A stretch of 64,000 bases of DNA from NCBI RefSeq assembly GCF_003240585.1, contig NZ_PCDP01000028.1, forward strand, positions 1-64,000, written 5' to 3'. Below are positions 8,078-16,912 of this stretch, in pieces (the stretch's first letter is position 1; each line of letters opens with the position of its first letter). The stretch comes from Arminella tubonensis. Its GTDB lineage: Bacteria; Pseudomonadota; Alphaproteobacteria; Rhizobiales; Rhizobiaceae. Below the pieces are notes generated by a model that saw nothing but the letters and a program-made list of their open reading frames with translations, did no database searches and had not been told where the DNA came from. A program made the translations under genes and the position numbers.

Positions 8078-8209
8078 CTATGGGATCGCATGCTCAACGA
8101 CGGCATTGCCGCTGTCAGTGGAGTCTTGGCGGGGAGGATGTTTTTCGACGACCGCAATAGCCACGATCATTGCCGCTAAGGCGGAGACAAAGACTATACC
8201 ATACGTCAT
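8078..8209 (-). CDS. Possible 43-residue single-span membrane protein
   Basis: A short frame of 43 codons. After MTYG comes a continuous hydrophobic helix (IVFVSALAAMIVAIAVV), then a polar tail with KHPPRQD and a Glu/His end. The composition (one transmembrane span, N-out/C-in or reverse, charged tail) is typical of small membrane proteins and unlike a random frame. The ribosome site is weak (GGGA eleven bases upstream), which lowers confidence. No family is recognised. Confidence 0.4.
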   Translation of the reverse strand: MTYGIVFVSALAAMIVAIAVVEKHPPRQDSTDSGNAVVEHAIP

Positions 8210-8321
8210 GTTGGTATCCCATTTTTTACGATCGGATCCGCATTTGGGACGAGGGAGGTTAACCGTTTGCCTTAGCGACGTGGTTAAATCGGAAATCGGG
8301 ATGTTTACTTCCTGTTAAGCT

Positions 8322-8519
8322 CTAGGAGCCCAGCGACGCACGTCGTAGCACGTCTCGATCGTTCAACATGTTGACCAGTTGCCGAGATATCTCTCCTTCC
8401 AGGCCGCGCATGGCTCTTCCAGCGAACATGACTGACATGCCGGTGAAGACGTCAAACACCGTCCACGAGCCGTCGATTTCCCGCTTCACATCAAAGCGAT
8501 GGTATTTGACTTTTTGCAT
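8322..8519 (-). CDS. Small conserved hypothetical protein
   Basis: A 65-residue acidic/basic protein: KYHRFDVKREIDGSWTVFDV, FTGMSVMFAGRAMRGLEGEI and a C-terminal LVNMLNDRDVLRR. The pattern G-x-W-x-V-x-D-V-x-TG followed by a hydrophobic LxxL-x-x-x-x-A helix and an LLN-x-D end recurs in an N-truncated relative at 62077-62217 in this same window. This supports a genuine family. A GAGGAC element precedes the start by about seven bases. Function is unknown; similar tiny proteins are frequent in Rhizobium genomes. Confidence 0.6.
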   Translation of the reverse strand: MQKVKYHRFDVKREIDGSWTVFDVFTGMSVMFAGRAMRGLEGEISRQLVNMLNDRDVLRRASLGS

Positions 8520-9039
8520 TGCTTTGTCCTCGCTGCGAGCAGCTAAAGTTAGAGCAGGGCAAGGAGAATTCCAGAGGCGGGATCAGTCTAAAAATAGCGG
8601 CCTGCGCATTTACAAAATGGCCAGGCGCCCAAGGCGCAGCCGTCTGCCTAAACGCCTGATCATGTGGTTGCACCGGGCGTGAATCAAGGTTGTAAGCGGG
8701 ATGTTTTACCGATCCGTCAAGTCGTTGAGCCAGGCCGAGCGTAAGATTCGGCGTCAGACGTTCAGGGCCCCGGCAAGCATCATTAACGTTTCGCCGTATT
8801 CCCAGTTGGTGCATAAAGGTTGGCACCAGCAGATATTCAGGCCTTGTCACTCGAGGCGGTGAAATCTCAAAGTGGAAGGCTACCGGCCGGCGGCCTTTGG
8901 AAGCGCCGCAACGAAAGGCCTGACAGAAGACCGCGCTCGATCACACGAACAAAGGTCAGAAACTTCTTTTCAAAACGGGCGGCAACCCCAGAAGTGCCCA
9001 GCGATAGCTGGCTGGCGCAGCACACCGCGATATGACCGG
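8520..9039. other. Intergenic stretch without a recognisable gene
   Basis: About 520 bases between the small gene at 8322 and the stop of the cyclase gene at 9040. Overlapping frames on both strands (for example minus 8491-8850 and plus 8820-9035) have unnatural amino acid composition and no motif. No repeat, RNA gene or clear terminator hairpin was seen. Confidence 0.45.
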
Positions 9040-10599
9040 TCATTCTAACAGGTAAGTCGTGTATTTTCCGATCCCACGAATATCCATGATTTCACGGCGG
9101 GCGTTTACACGCCCTTCGCCAAGTGCATCGAATGTCGTTTGCGATATCTGAATTCGACCCGGTATTCCGCAGGACTCCATACGACTGGCAACGTTTACCG
9201 TGTGTCCCCAAACATCATAGGCAAAGCGCTTCCGGCCGATCAGGCCGGCGATGACCGGCCCGCTATGGATGCCAACTCGCAAGAGGAACGGTGGTCCGCA
9301 ACCGAGGGTTCCCGATGGTTCAGCGAGCAGTGCTTTTGCGAACGCTACCGCCGCAAGTGCGTGGTCCGCGCGGGGATCCGGCAATCCCGCTGCCGCCATA
9401 TAGGCGTCGCCGATCGTCTTGATCTTTTCGATGCCATATTGATCGGCAAGTGCATCGAAACGGGTAAACAGATCTCCCAGTCTCCGGACCAGTGCTGCAG
9501 CCGGCGTTCGAGCTGCGAATTCAGTGAAGTTAACGATATCTGCAAAAATGATCGTTACCATATCGATGCGATCGGCGATCACTTCCTCCCCCTCCGCAAG
9601 CCGCTTTATCACCTGCTTCGGAAGAACTGCGTGAAGCAGCGCGTTTGCCCGCTCCTTCTCGAACTCTATCTGCGCCAGATATTGATTTTCGCGCGCGCGC
9701 CAACGACGACGTTCGAGACATGCGGCAATACGCGCTCGCAGGAGAACGGGATTGATTGGCTTGCGGAGGTAGTCCTCGGCTCCTGCCTTTATGCAGCGGG
9801 CTACGGCGTCATCATCCGTCAGCCCGGAAACCATTACGACTGGGATCTCGCGAAAGCGTCGGTCTGACTTAAGCCGGCCGAGAAGCTCGATGCCGTTCAT
9901 GCCCGGCATCAGCACATCGACCAATACGAGGTCGAATTCCTGTCGATCAAGGATACGAAGCGCCTCCTCGCCAGAGCTTGCCGCAACAACGGCATGTCCA
10001 TCGCGGTGGAGACGTCTGGAAAGCAATTCGCGATTTGCCGCAGTGTCGTCGACGATGAGAATACGCCCTGCATATTCAGTGACAGGCGAAGGACGGACGG
10101 CCATTGTCCTTGCGAGATCAGCCGCGATCGTTCCATCGAATTTGGGCTGAGATTCCTCCTCCGTCTCGACAGATCTATCGAGCGTCTCGTCGATTTGTGC
10201 GAGCAAGTTGCGGCCTTCATGAATGACCTTCGCGATATCCTCAAGCAGACGCGCCGGCAAGGTATCGGCGAAGTCCTCGATCAACATTTCGGAATAGCCG
10301 AGAATGGCATTCATGGGCGTTCTGAGATCATGCCGCAAAAGCCTGTCGAGCGACGGGGCATTCCGGCTATCCGGCGTCTCGACGTCGAGAAGCCGCTTGA
10401 TCAATGCATTCAGCTCTCGGGCGGCGCTCAATATCTTTTCAAGGTCTGGCAAGGCATCGCTGGGTCCAGCTTCGCGCACCTCCTCCGTAATCAGTTCCTG
10501 ATAGCCCAGAATGGCTTGCGCCGGATCGACGATATTCTGGGCGATCCTGGCAATGTACATGCGATGGCCGATGTCCCGAGATTGAGCCACGATCCTCAA
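9040..10599 (-). CDS. Adenylate cyclase with two DHp-like segments and a receiver domain
   Basis: 519 residues. Residues 15-72 and 85-142 are two similar helical hairpins (QAILGYQELITEEV and NAILGYSEMLIEDF) that look like histidine-kinase DHp domains. Only the second has the phospho-acceptor His (RHDLRTP, His90), and no ATPase domain follows. Residues 178-298 form a receiver (VDD near 183, Asp228, Lys280). Residues 340-519 are a class III cyclase: metal Asp354 (FADIVNFT) and Asp398 (TIGDAY), adenine-selecting Lys394 and Asp462, transition-state Asn469 and Arg473 (VNVASRM). All catalytic residues are present, so it should make cAMP under phosphorelay control. ATG overlaps the stop of the upstream receiver gene by four bases, implying coupled translation. 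It is last of a four-gene operon. Confidence 0.9.
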   Translation of the reverse strand: MRIVAQSRDIGHRMYIARIAQNIVDPAQAILGYQELITEEVREAGPSDALPDLEKILSAARELNALIKRLLDVETPDSRNAPSLDRLLRHDLRTPMNAILGYSEMLIEDFADTLPARLLEDIAKVIHEGRNLLAQIDETLDRSVETEEESQPKFDGTIAADLARTMAVRPSPVTEYAGRILIVDDTAANRELLSRRLHRDGHAVVAASSGEEALRILDRQEFDLVLVDVLMPGMNGIELLGRLKSDRRFREIPVVMVSGLTDDDAVARCIKAGAEDYLRKPINPVLLRARIAACLERRRWRARENQYLAQIEFEKERANALLHAVLPKQVIKRLAEGEEVIADRIDMVTIIFADIVNFTEFAARTPAAALVRRLGDLFTRFDALADQYGIEKIKTIGDAYMAAAGLPDPRADHALAAVAFAKALLAEPSGTLGCGPPFLLRVGIHSGPVIAGLIGRKRFAYDVWGHTVNVASRMESCGIPGRIQISQTTFDALGEGRVNARREIMDIRGIGKYTTYLLE

Positions 10600-10961
10600 C
10601 CTCCGGTCAAACGGGCGATCTTGTCGAGCAATCCCGGTAGTTCGATCGGTTTGGTGTCGTAGTCGTCACAACCGGCCTCGATTGCCTTTTCCCGATCCCC
10701 GGCCATGGCATGGGCAGTGAGCGCTATCACCGGTATGGCGGCAGTGATGGGATTGCCTTTGATCCGCTTCGTCGCTTCCCAGCCATCAATGACAGGAAGG
10801 CTCATATCCATCAGGACCAAATCCGGCTTCGTGGCTACGGCCGCCTCGACCCCGGCCAGCCCGTCAGTGGCGCTTACAACTTCATATCCGCGTTTCTCCA
10901 ACCGGCGGGAGAGCATATCGCGGTTCATCTCATTGTCCTCGACAAGAAGAATCTTGACCAT
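10596..10961 (-). CDS. Single-domain response regulator (DivK/CheY-like)
   Basis: A 121-residue stand-alone receiver domain. The acidic pocket is formed by Glu8/Asp9 (LLVEDNEMNR), phospho-Asp52 (LVLMDMSLP), the switch Thr about residue 82 (IALTAHAM) and Lys104 (DTKPIE). There is no output domain, so it should act as a phosphate shuttle or as a protein-binding switch, like DivK. It lies 15 bases downstream of the hybrid kinase and overlaps the cyclase start by four bases. It probably links the kinase to the receiver or DHp region of the cyclase. Confidence 0.93.
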   Translation of the reverse strand: MVKILLVEDNEMNRDMLSRRLEKRGYEVVSATDGLAGVEAAVATKPDLVLMDMSLPVIDGWEATKRIKGNPITAAIPVIALTAHAMAGDREKAIEAGCDDYDTKPIELPGLLDKIARLTGG

Positions 10962-10976
10962 CCTAGTTCCCTCTCC

Positions 10977-13691
10977 TCACGCCTCTTCAGCCACCGGAAA
11001 ATGGCGCTTCAACGCGGCGATCAGATCGGTGCGACCTTTGGTGCCTTTTCTAACCACCTCTTTCGCACGAATGCCCAACCAATCCAGCTCTTCTCGCGTC
11101 AGATCTTTTGATGTAACGACAACGACGGGGATATCTGCAAAGTCCGGCCTGTCGCTAATCGCCTGAAGCAGTGCGAAGCCATCCATGTTCGGCATCATCA
11201 AGTCGAGGACTATGATCGTCGGCCGCCCGGCTTCAAGCTGCTCAAGACCGCGACGACCATCTGAGGCTTCCCGAACCCGCCAACCCTCGCGGATGAGCAC
11301 CCTGCGAAAAAGCTCGCGGGTTGCCGAATCGTCGTCGATGATTAGCACGTCGCGACGACCTTCGCCGGCAACCGCATTCAGCGTATCGATGAGCTGCTGA
11401 GGATCGATCGGCTTTATCAGATGGTCAGCAGCACCGAAGGCCATGGCCATCTCGCGATCCGCCACGACAGTCGCGAGGATGACGGGAATATTGCAGAGGG
11501 CCTTGTCCGACTTGACTTCACGCAAGACGGACCAACCGTCCCGACCCGGCATGATCACGTCAAGGATAATCGCGTCGGGATGCAATTTGCGAACCTTCGC
11601 CAATCCTTCTTCCCCACCCTCTGCCTCGACCACGGCAAAACCGGCGCCGCGAACGGCGTCGGCGACGAATTTACGGGCTCGCGCCTCGTCGTCGATAACG
11701 AGGACGGTGGGACGCACGCTGGCGCCCTCCAGAGCATCACTTTGAGGCATTGTATCCTGGGCAGCGTCTGTTCTGCTGATTACAGGGATCGTAAAGCGGA
11801 AGGTGGAGCCCGTTCCGAATTCGCTTTCGACGGCAATGGAACCACCCATCATCTTGACGAAATGCTGGGTGATCGTCAGACCGAGGCCGGTACCGCCGTA
11901 ATTTCGCGTCGTTGACGAATCAACCTGAACGAATGCTTGAAACAACTTTCGCTGCTGCTCCTTCGTCATGCCGATTCCATTATCACTCACGGCAAATTCA
12001 AGCCATTCGCCAACATCGTCCGCGTAACGCCGCACCGAAAGCCTGATCTCACCGTTCTCCGTGAATTTGGCGGCATTGGAGAGAAGATTGAACAGATTCT
12101 GCCGCAGCTTGGTCTTATCGGTTTCGATGTCGTCCCGTTCGATCGAGGTGGTCACCGTCAGACGATTGCCCTTCTTGGCAATCAGCGGTGCAACGGTATT
12201 TTGAACGTCCACAAGAAGTTGCTTCAGGCTGAGGCGCTCAACGTAGAGCTCCATCTTCCCCGCCTCGATCTTAGAAAGGTCGAGAATGTCGTTGATGAGC
12301 GCCAGGAGATGGCGCCCCGATCCCATTATCTTGTTGAGATCAGCAATGAATTCGGTCTGTCCAAGATCGCTGGCGTCCTCGATCAGTATCTCGCTATAGC
12401 CGATGATCGCGTTCAAGGGGGTGCGTAGCTCGTGGCTCATGGAAGCAAGGAAGCGGCTCTTTTCTTCGCTGGCGACCTCAGCGCCGCGCCTTGCCTCCTC
12501 CAGCGCCGCCTGTCGATTCTTCAAGTCCGATATGTCTGTATATACCGCGACAGTGCCGCCCTCCGGCGTCTTCCGTTTGGCGATGCGCAACCATGTTCCA
12601 TTGGCGAATTGCCGCTCGATCATGCCACGCGGCTCCCGGTGACGCCGCACGGCCTCATCGACCCAGTTCTCAATGCCGCCGCTTCCGGTATCCGTCGTGC
12701 CACGTTCGGCCTGTGCCCGAACGATATCTTCGAAGGCTCGTCCAGGCGTCATGATATCCGCAATCTCTGGAAACAGTTCGAGATAACGCTGGTTGACCAT
12801 AACGAGGCGGTCGTCACCGTCAAAGAATGCGAACCCATCGGGAATCGTTTCCATGGCCGTCATCACCGTGTTGCGCTGACGCTCGGCGGCAGCTTCCAGC
12901 TCGCGACGCTGTGCCTGACTGTCACGAAGCAATCGCAGCGTTTTGGATAGCTTTCCGAATTCGTCGCTGCCTTCTGGCGGCAACTCGACATTCTCTTCCC
13001 CACTGGTCAATTGAGTCATGGCCTTGTCGACCCGGCCGAGCGGCACCAGGATCGAGCGTAGCACCAGCCACGTCATCACAATGCAGGCCGCCGTCGTCAC
13101 GCCGGCTGCGATCAGAGCACGCATATAGGCGTTTTGCGCCGTTGCATCGGCCGCGTCCCGTGCCAGGTCAGCCTCGTTCTCGAGCCGCTGTTCAAGCGAC
13201 TTGAGTACGGTATCGATTTGGTCACTATAACTCCTGGCTGCCGCCAGTCGAGTGTTGCCGATGACCCTGTTGTCATTGGTATAGGCGTCAACGGCCTCCA
13301 TCGCCTTTCCGTAGTAGGCGTTCGATCCCTGCAGGATCGTAATAGCTTCGTCGGGCGCGAAGACCTTGATCCGGGCCAAATCTTGTTCCAGCGCTTTACG
13401 GGCTTCTTCCGCACGCCGTTCGGAGAGGGTTAAGAGGCTGACCGACAGATCCGTCAGCCAATAGCGCACCTCGCCAAAATGACGATGCGCCTTGGCGGCT
13501 TCATCGAACATGTGAAAGCGCTCATTCGCCTCCTGAACACGCCGCTGGTTTTCGCGCAAATCATGCACCATGAAGGCAACGCTCACCAGCAACGCGCCTA
13601 GAAGGGCAGCAGAAAGGCAGACAAGGCGCAACGGAATCTTTCGATCCGCAAGGCGGCTAAACCGCGTCGGAATGGTAAAAAAGGCGCTCAT
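10977..13691 (-). CDS. Membrane hybrid histidine kinase with two receiver domains
   Basis: 904 residues: TM1 about 22-43, a helical periplasmic region 44-190, TM2 about 192-213, a HAMP-type linker 215-265, a PAS domain 275-390 (DGFAFFDGDDRLVMVNQRY), then DHp with His420 (MSHELRTPLNAI). The HATPase follows at 520-640 (NLLSNAAKF, DNGIGM and GGTGLGL boxes). Two C-terminal receivers follow with Asp711 (IILDVIMPG) and Asp830 (IVLDLMMPN). All catalytic boxes are intact. Its start overlaps the stop of the DUF3365 haem-protein gene by four bases, so that protein is the likely sensory partner. The periplasmic helix pair resembles four-helix-bundle sensors. Confidence 0.93.
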   Translation of the reverse strand: MSAFFTIPTRFSRLADRKIPLRLVCLSAALLGALLVSVAFMVHDLRENQRRVQEANERFHMFDEAAKAHRHFGEVRYWLTDLSVSLLTLSERRAEEARKALEQDLARIKVFAPDEAITILQGSNAYYGKAMEAVDAYTNDNRVIGNTRLAAARSYSDQIDTVLKSLEQRLENEADLARDAADATAQNAYMRALIAAGVTTAACIVMTWLVLRSILVPLGRVDKAMTQLTSGEENVELPPEGSDEFGKLSKTLRLLRDSQAQRRELEAAAERQRNTVMTAMETIPDGFAFFDGDDRLVMVNQRYLELFPEIADIMTPGRAFEDIVRAQAERGTTDTGSGGIENWVDEAVRRHREPRGMIERQFANGTWLRIAKRKTPEGGTVAVYTDISDLKNRQAALEEARRGAEVASEEKSRFLASMSHELRTPLNAIIGYSEILIEDASDLGQTEFIADLNKIMGSGRHLLALINDILDLSKIEAGKMELYVERLSLKQLLVDVQNTVAPLIAKKGNRLTVTTSIERDDIETDKTKLRQNLFNLLSNAAKFTENGEIRLSVRRYADDVGEWLEFAVSDNGIGMTKEQQRKLFQAFVQVDSSTTRNYGGTGLGLTITQHFVKMMGGSIAVESEFGTGSTFRFTIPVISRTDAAQDTMPQSDALEGASVRPTVLVIDDEARARKFVADAVRGAGFAVVEAEGGEEGLAKVRKLHPDAIILDVIMPGRDGWSVLREVKSDKALCNIPVILATVVADREMAMAFGAADHLIKPIDPQQLIDTLNAVAGEGRRDVLIIDDDSATRELFRRVLIREGWRVREASDGRRGLEQLEAGRPTIIVLDLMMPNMDGFALLQAISDRPDFADIPVVVVTSKDLTREELDWLGIRAKEVVRKGTKGRTDLIAALKRHFPVAEEA

Positions 13692-14422
13692 TTGAATAGC
13701 GTAATGCTGATCGCACCGCCCAAATCGCCCTCAGCCTTACCCTCCTTTGGATAGCCCGTCACGTCGACCTCTCCTTTCGGTCCACCGTGACAAGTCAGAC
13801 AGGATGCCGAGTAATATTCAGGAATAAGCATACGAAAAGACTGCCGGCCATTCACTTCCACGTCCTCAGTGAAGGATGTGCCTTTCGGCCAATCCGGAGA
13901 CTGAAAATTGTGCTCTATGACATGCTGCTCCCATTCATCCGGGCGCGCTTTGCGATTCCGGATGAGGTCCTCCGGCGCTGTCACCTTTATCTTTGCCTTA
14001 TCGCCAACCTTTTCCTCGAAGCGTTCATTGACCAGTCGAGCGAAAGTCGCAGGAATGAACCCCTTGAAGCCGACACCCTTCATATCGATCATGCCTTGAT
14101 GCTCATCGACGACTTCCTTGATCGCGGCGACCTGGGCAGCGAACAATTGCCGATCTAAAGGGCTGAGGTTCTGATCGCCTTTGCGCTGAGCGAATATCTG
14201 CAGCGCCTCGTTGACGACGCGTTGACCTGTGAGGTCTTTATTTCCAAGGGATTCGTCGTTGATAAGCTTTTGATGACTTGAGATCACGGTCCGGCTAGCA
14301 CGCAACAATGCAGCAAGCCGTTCACCTGTGGTCATGTCATCTTCGTCGGCGACAACAAAGCCTGCCAGAGCGCAGAACACGGCCCATGCAAAAAAGACAG
14401 CAAATATCAGCCCACGCCGCAT
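13688..14422 (-). CDS. DUF3365 (Tll0287-like) haem-binding sensor protein
   Basis: 244 residues with an N-terminal signal peptide or anchor (residues 4-25). The remainder matches DUF3365: LLRASRTVISSHQKLIN, KGFIPATFARLVNERF, and the C-terminal c-type haem motif SCLTCHGGP (Cys208, Cys211, His212) followed by GDLGGAISI. Family members form a periplasmic PAS-like haem domain and are usually fused to kinases or chemoreceptors as input modules. Here it is a separate gene, first in the operon and overlapping the kinase start by four bases. I infer that it senses redox state or a gas such as NO or O2 and signals through the kinase. Confidence 0.9.
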   Translation of the reverse strand: MRRGLIFAVFFAWAVFCALAGFVVADEDDMTTGERLAALLRASRTVISSHQKLINDESLGNKDLTGQRVVNEALQIFAQRKGDQNLSPLDRQLFAAQVAAIKEVVDEHQGMIDMKGVGFKGFIPATFARLVNERFEEKVGDKAKIKVTAPEDLIRNRKARPDEWEQHVIEHNFQSPDWPKGTSFTEDVEVNGRQSFRMLIPEYYSASCLTCHGGPKGEVDVTGYPKEGKAEGDLGGAISITLFK

Positions 14423-14682
14423 GATAAACCTTATATTGTCGCACTCGCGGCGGAATAGTATCAGCTCAAGCTAATATTCAAAAGTCATTAATATGGGCGT
14501 TAGCATGCGGATCGATTGGTGGCCGCAATCACATTAAGGTGGCTTGCGACGGAGGGCTCGGAGATGCTTTTCGAAGACGGCGGAGCCCCCAATCTGCGTG
14601 GATGTTGATCGCTGTGAAGGCTTACCCATATCCGGGAGACCGCCATTAGGAATTCTGATCGACGCCAAGGTCGCAACTTCGC

Positions 14683-15432
14683 TCAGATCGTCAAATTTCC
14701 TTGCTTAGCAGCGGCATAGCGCTCGGCGACTTTTGGCCAGTTTACCAGGTTCCACCATGCCTTCAGATAATCGGGGCGACGGTTCTGGTATCGGAGATAG
14801 TAGGAATGTTCCCACACGTCGTTGCCGAACAGGACGCGCTTGCCGTCCATCAACGGCGTGTCCTGATTGGAGCTCGCTTCGATCGCTAACCTTCCTTTGG
14901 CGTTGACCGTTACGAAAACCCAGCCGGATCCAAAGACACCGCCGCCGGCAGCGTTGAAGTCGCGCTGCAACTTCTCCATCCCGCCCAAATCGCGCTCGAT
15001 CGCCTGCAATACCTCACCGTCGGCCTTGCCGCCATTGCCGTTCATGACGAGCCAATACATCGAATGATTGACGTGGCCGCCCAGATTGTTACGCACGGTA
15101 GTGCGGATGTGCTCCGGCACCTGGTTGAGATGGGCAAGCACGTACTCCATCGGATGCTCTGCGATCTGCGGCGCCGTCTTCGCCACCTCGTTTAGATTAT
15201 TGACATAAGAAGCGTGATGCTTGCCGTGATGGAGTTCCATGGTCTGCACGTCGATATGTGGCTCGAGCGCATTGGTCGCGTAGGGGAGCGGCGGCAGCAC
15301 AAAGGGGGTGCCGGCGTCGACAGCGTTCGCATTGTCATGGGACTGCTGGGCGACGGTCGTGCGCGAAGCCGCAGCAAAAGCGGTTGCGCCGGCGGCCGCG
15401 ACTAAGAGACTTCGGCGGGAAATCGTGGTCAT
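14683..15432 (-). CDS. Tat-exported Fe/Mn superoxide dismutase
   Basis: 249 residues. The N-terminus has a twin-arginine signal (ISRRSLLVAAAGA, cleavage about residue 28 after TTVAQ), so export of the folded metalloprotein to the periplasm is likely. The dismutase domain has all four metal ligands: His59 (EPHID), His123 (GGHVNHSMYW), Asp205 and His209 (NDVWEHSYY). It also has the usual LHHGKHH helix. The GGH-x-NHS-x-W block resembles the Mn type, but the metal cannot be fixed from sequence. It stands alone, 260 bases from the signalling operon on the same strand, and could protect the envelope from superoxide that the haem sensor might register. Confidence 0.93.
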   Translation of the reverse strand: MTTISRRSLLVAAAGATAFAAASRTTVAQQSHDNANAVDAGTPFVLPPLPYATNALEPHIDVQTMELHHGKHHASYVNNLNEVAKTAPQIAEHPMEYVLAHLNQVPEHIRTTVRNNLGGHVNHSMYWLVMNGNGGKADGEVLQAIERDLGGMEKLQRDFNAAGGGVFGSGWVFVTVNAKGRLAIEASSNQDTPLMDGKRVLFGNDVWEHSYYLRYQNRRPDYLKAWWNLVNWPKVAERYAAAKQGNLTI

Positions 15433-15983
15433 GTCATGCTCCGTTTTCTTGCATGAAACCTCAAGCCCCGCGAGGACAAGGGTTCGGCGGAAGAAGCTGG
15501 CCTTTGTTGGTTCAACAGTGCCTCTCGCAAGGCAGCTTCCGGTAGACTTCGTTCAACTTGTTGGTGCGATGCCGTTCGTCTGACGATTATCAGCCCGCTC
15601 GATATTGCACCGTTGGGCGCCTTTTGACGCGATGCGAACACGGTTGCGCCGTTTTTAAGGTCGATACAGAAACTGGTTGCGTTGGCAGACCTTGCAATCG
15701 ACGTAGTATCGTCTGTGGTTGCCGCCCGTGGCGCAAGAAGTTTCTAACCCAAATATTCGAGTGATCGAGTGCGGTCTTCTGTCAGGCCTTTAAATGCGGC
15801 ATGTCAAAAGCCGCTGGCCGGTATGGTGATCTGCGGATCAGGTCCAAATCTTTCAAACGAGCTCAGATGCTCAAGATACTACACTGGTTTTCCTGATCCA
15901 GATCTGTTCGATCATTTTGCCCATTCGGGTCGTCGCCTTCTTACTCCCTCTTTATCCGACGCCAAGCAGCAGTGGCATATCGA
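15433..15983. other. Intergenic stretch without a recognisable gene
   Basis: About 550 bases containing the upstream region of the superoxide dismutase gene and the left flank of the IS110 remnant. Frames on both strands lack family motifs. No terminal inverted repeat can be defined, as expected for IS110-type elements, which generally lack them. Confidence 0.4.
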
Positions 15984-16265
15984 TCATGCTACGGCTGCCC
16001 GTGTCGGAACTCGATAATCCTCATTTTTTGTAAGCACGACCCAAATCATACGCGCCATTTTGTTGGCCAATGCTATCATACCTCTCATCTCCCGGGCCCA
16101 ATAATGCGCGCTGCCACAGGCTTCCATCACGATCACCGCTGGAGGCTGCTCGGCCATAAATCTGGCAAAACTCCCCCGTGACAATTTCTTCCGGAACTTC
16201 AGCTCCCCCGTCATCGACGCCCCATGAAGCTGAAAAACCGTCTTTGCCAAATCCACCCCGATCAT
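15984..16265 (-). mobile_element. IS110-family transposase with large internal deletion
   Basis: A 93-codon frame. Its first 60 residues are the N-terminus of an IS110 transposase: MIGVDLAKTVFQLHG with the first catalytic Asp of the DEDD domain, then VIVMEACGSAHYWARE with the Glu. From about residue 61 the sequence jumps directly to the family C-terminus, IALANKMARMIWVVLTKNED then YR, ending with an Ala-rich tail. More than 200 central residues, including the last two acidic residues and the serine-containing transposase_20 domain, are missing. The join is in frame. The element cannot transpose by itself. Confidence 0.8.
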
Positions 16266-16912
16266 TGTATCTTTCGTGACGGTTGCCGTCCTTTCCGCTC
16301 AGTGGCTGTAAACACCACTATCCTGGCACATTGCGATGCCGTCTGGGGAGGGCGGCAACCACTCCATCTTTCACCGCGATCTTCTCCGTACCTTGGTAAG
16401 TTAAAGAAACAGTGCCCCCATTAACGGACTTCACTGCTTCAGATAGGGAGGCGTTCGGCATGGAGCATTTCGGCTGCAGGTGCCATGCATAGCTGCCTTC
16501 GCCGTTCCCTTCATCGCTGTCGGGAAGATCAGGAACACTCGCCCGGTCACTACGCTTCTTTTGACCGGCGTCCGTTGCGGGAAACTGCCGGAATGCGGCG
16601 ATGGCCCGCAGCCTTGCTTGAGGTACATGAGAGGCGATATCCGTTATATTTCGGCGAGCAGTTTTAGCGATGCCGAACAGTATTCACGCTTGTCCTCGAT
16701 ACCGCAATCCGCCCTCGCCCTGCGAATGGGTGTTTATGCCCTTGCGAAGCTGCTCTGTGTCAGAAACACCGATATATTCAAGTTGGGCGGCGGCGAGCTG
16801 CGCCATCTTTGCAAGATCGGCATCGCCCCCTTTGACGCGAGGTCCGCCGACCTTGTGACCGATCGCGCTGCATCGAGGAAGTCGTCAAGCAGATAGCAGG
16901 CGAAGGTGGCCC
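16266..16912. other. Non-coding or degenerate stretch
   Basis: About 650 bases between the IS110 remnant and the stop of the ScfR-type regulator. Plus-strand frames (16480-16896) contain VRNTDIFKLGGGELRHLCKI, which could be a worn fragment of a real protein, but I cannot name it. The remaining frames look random. No hairpin with a T-run was found to end the regulator gene. Confidence 0.35.
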
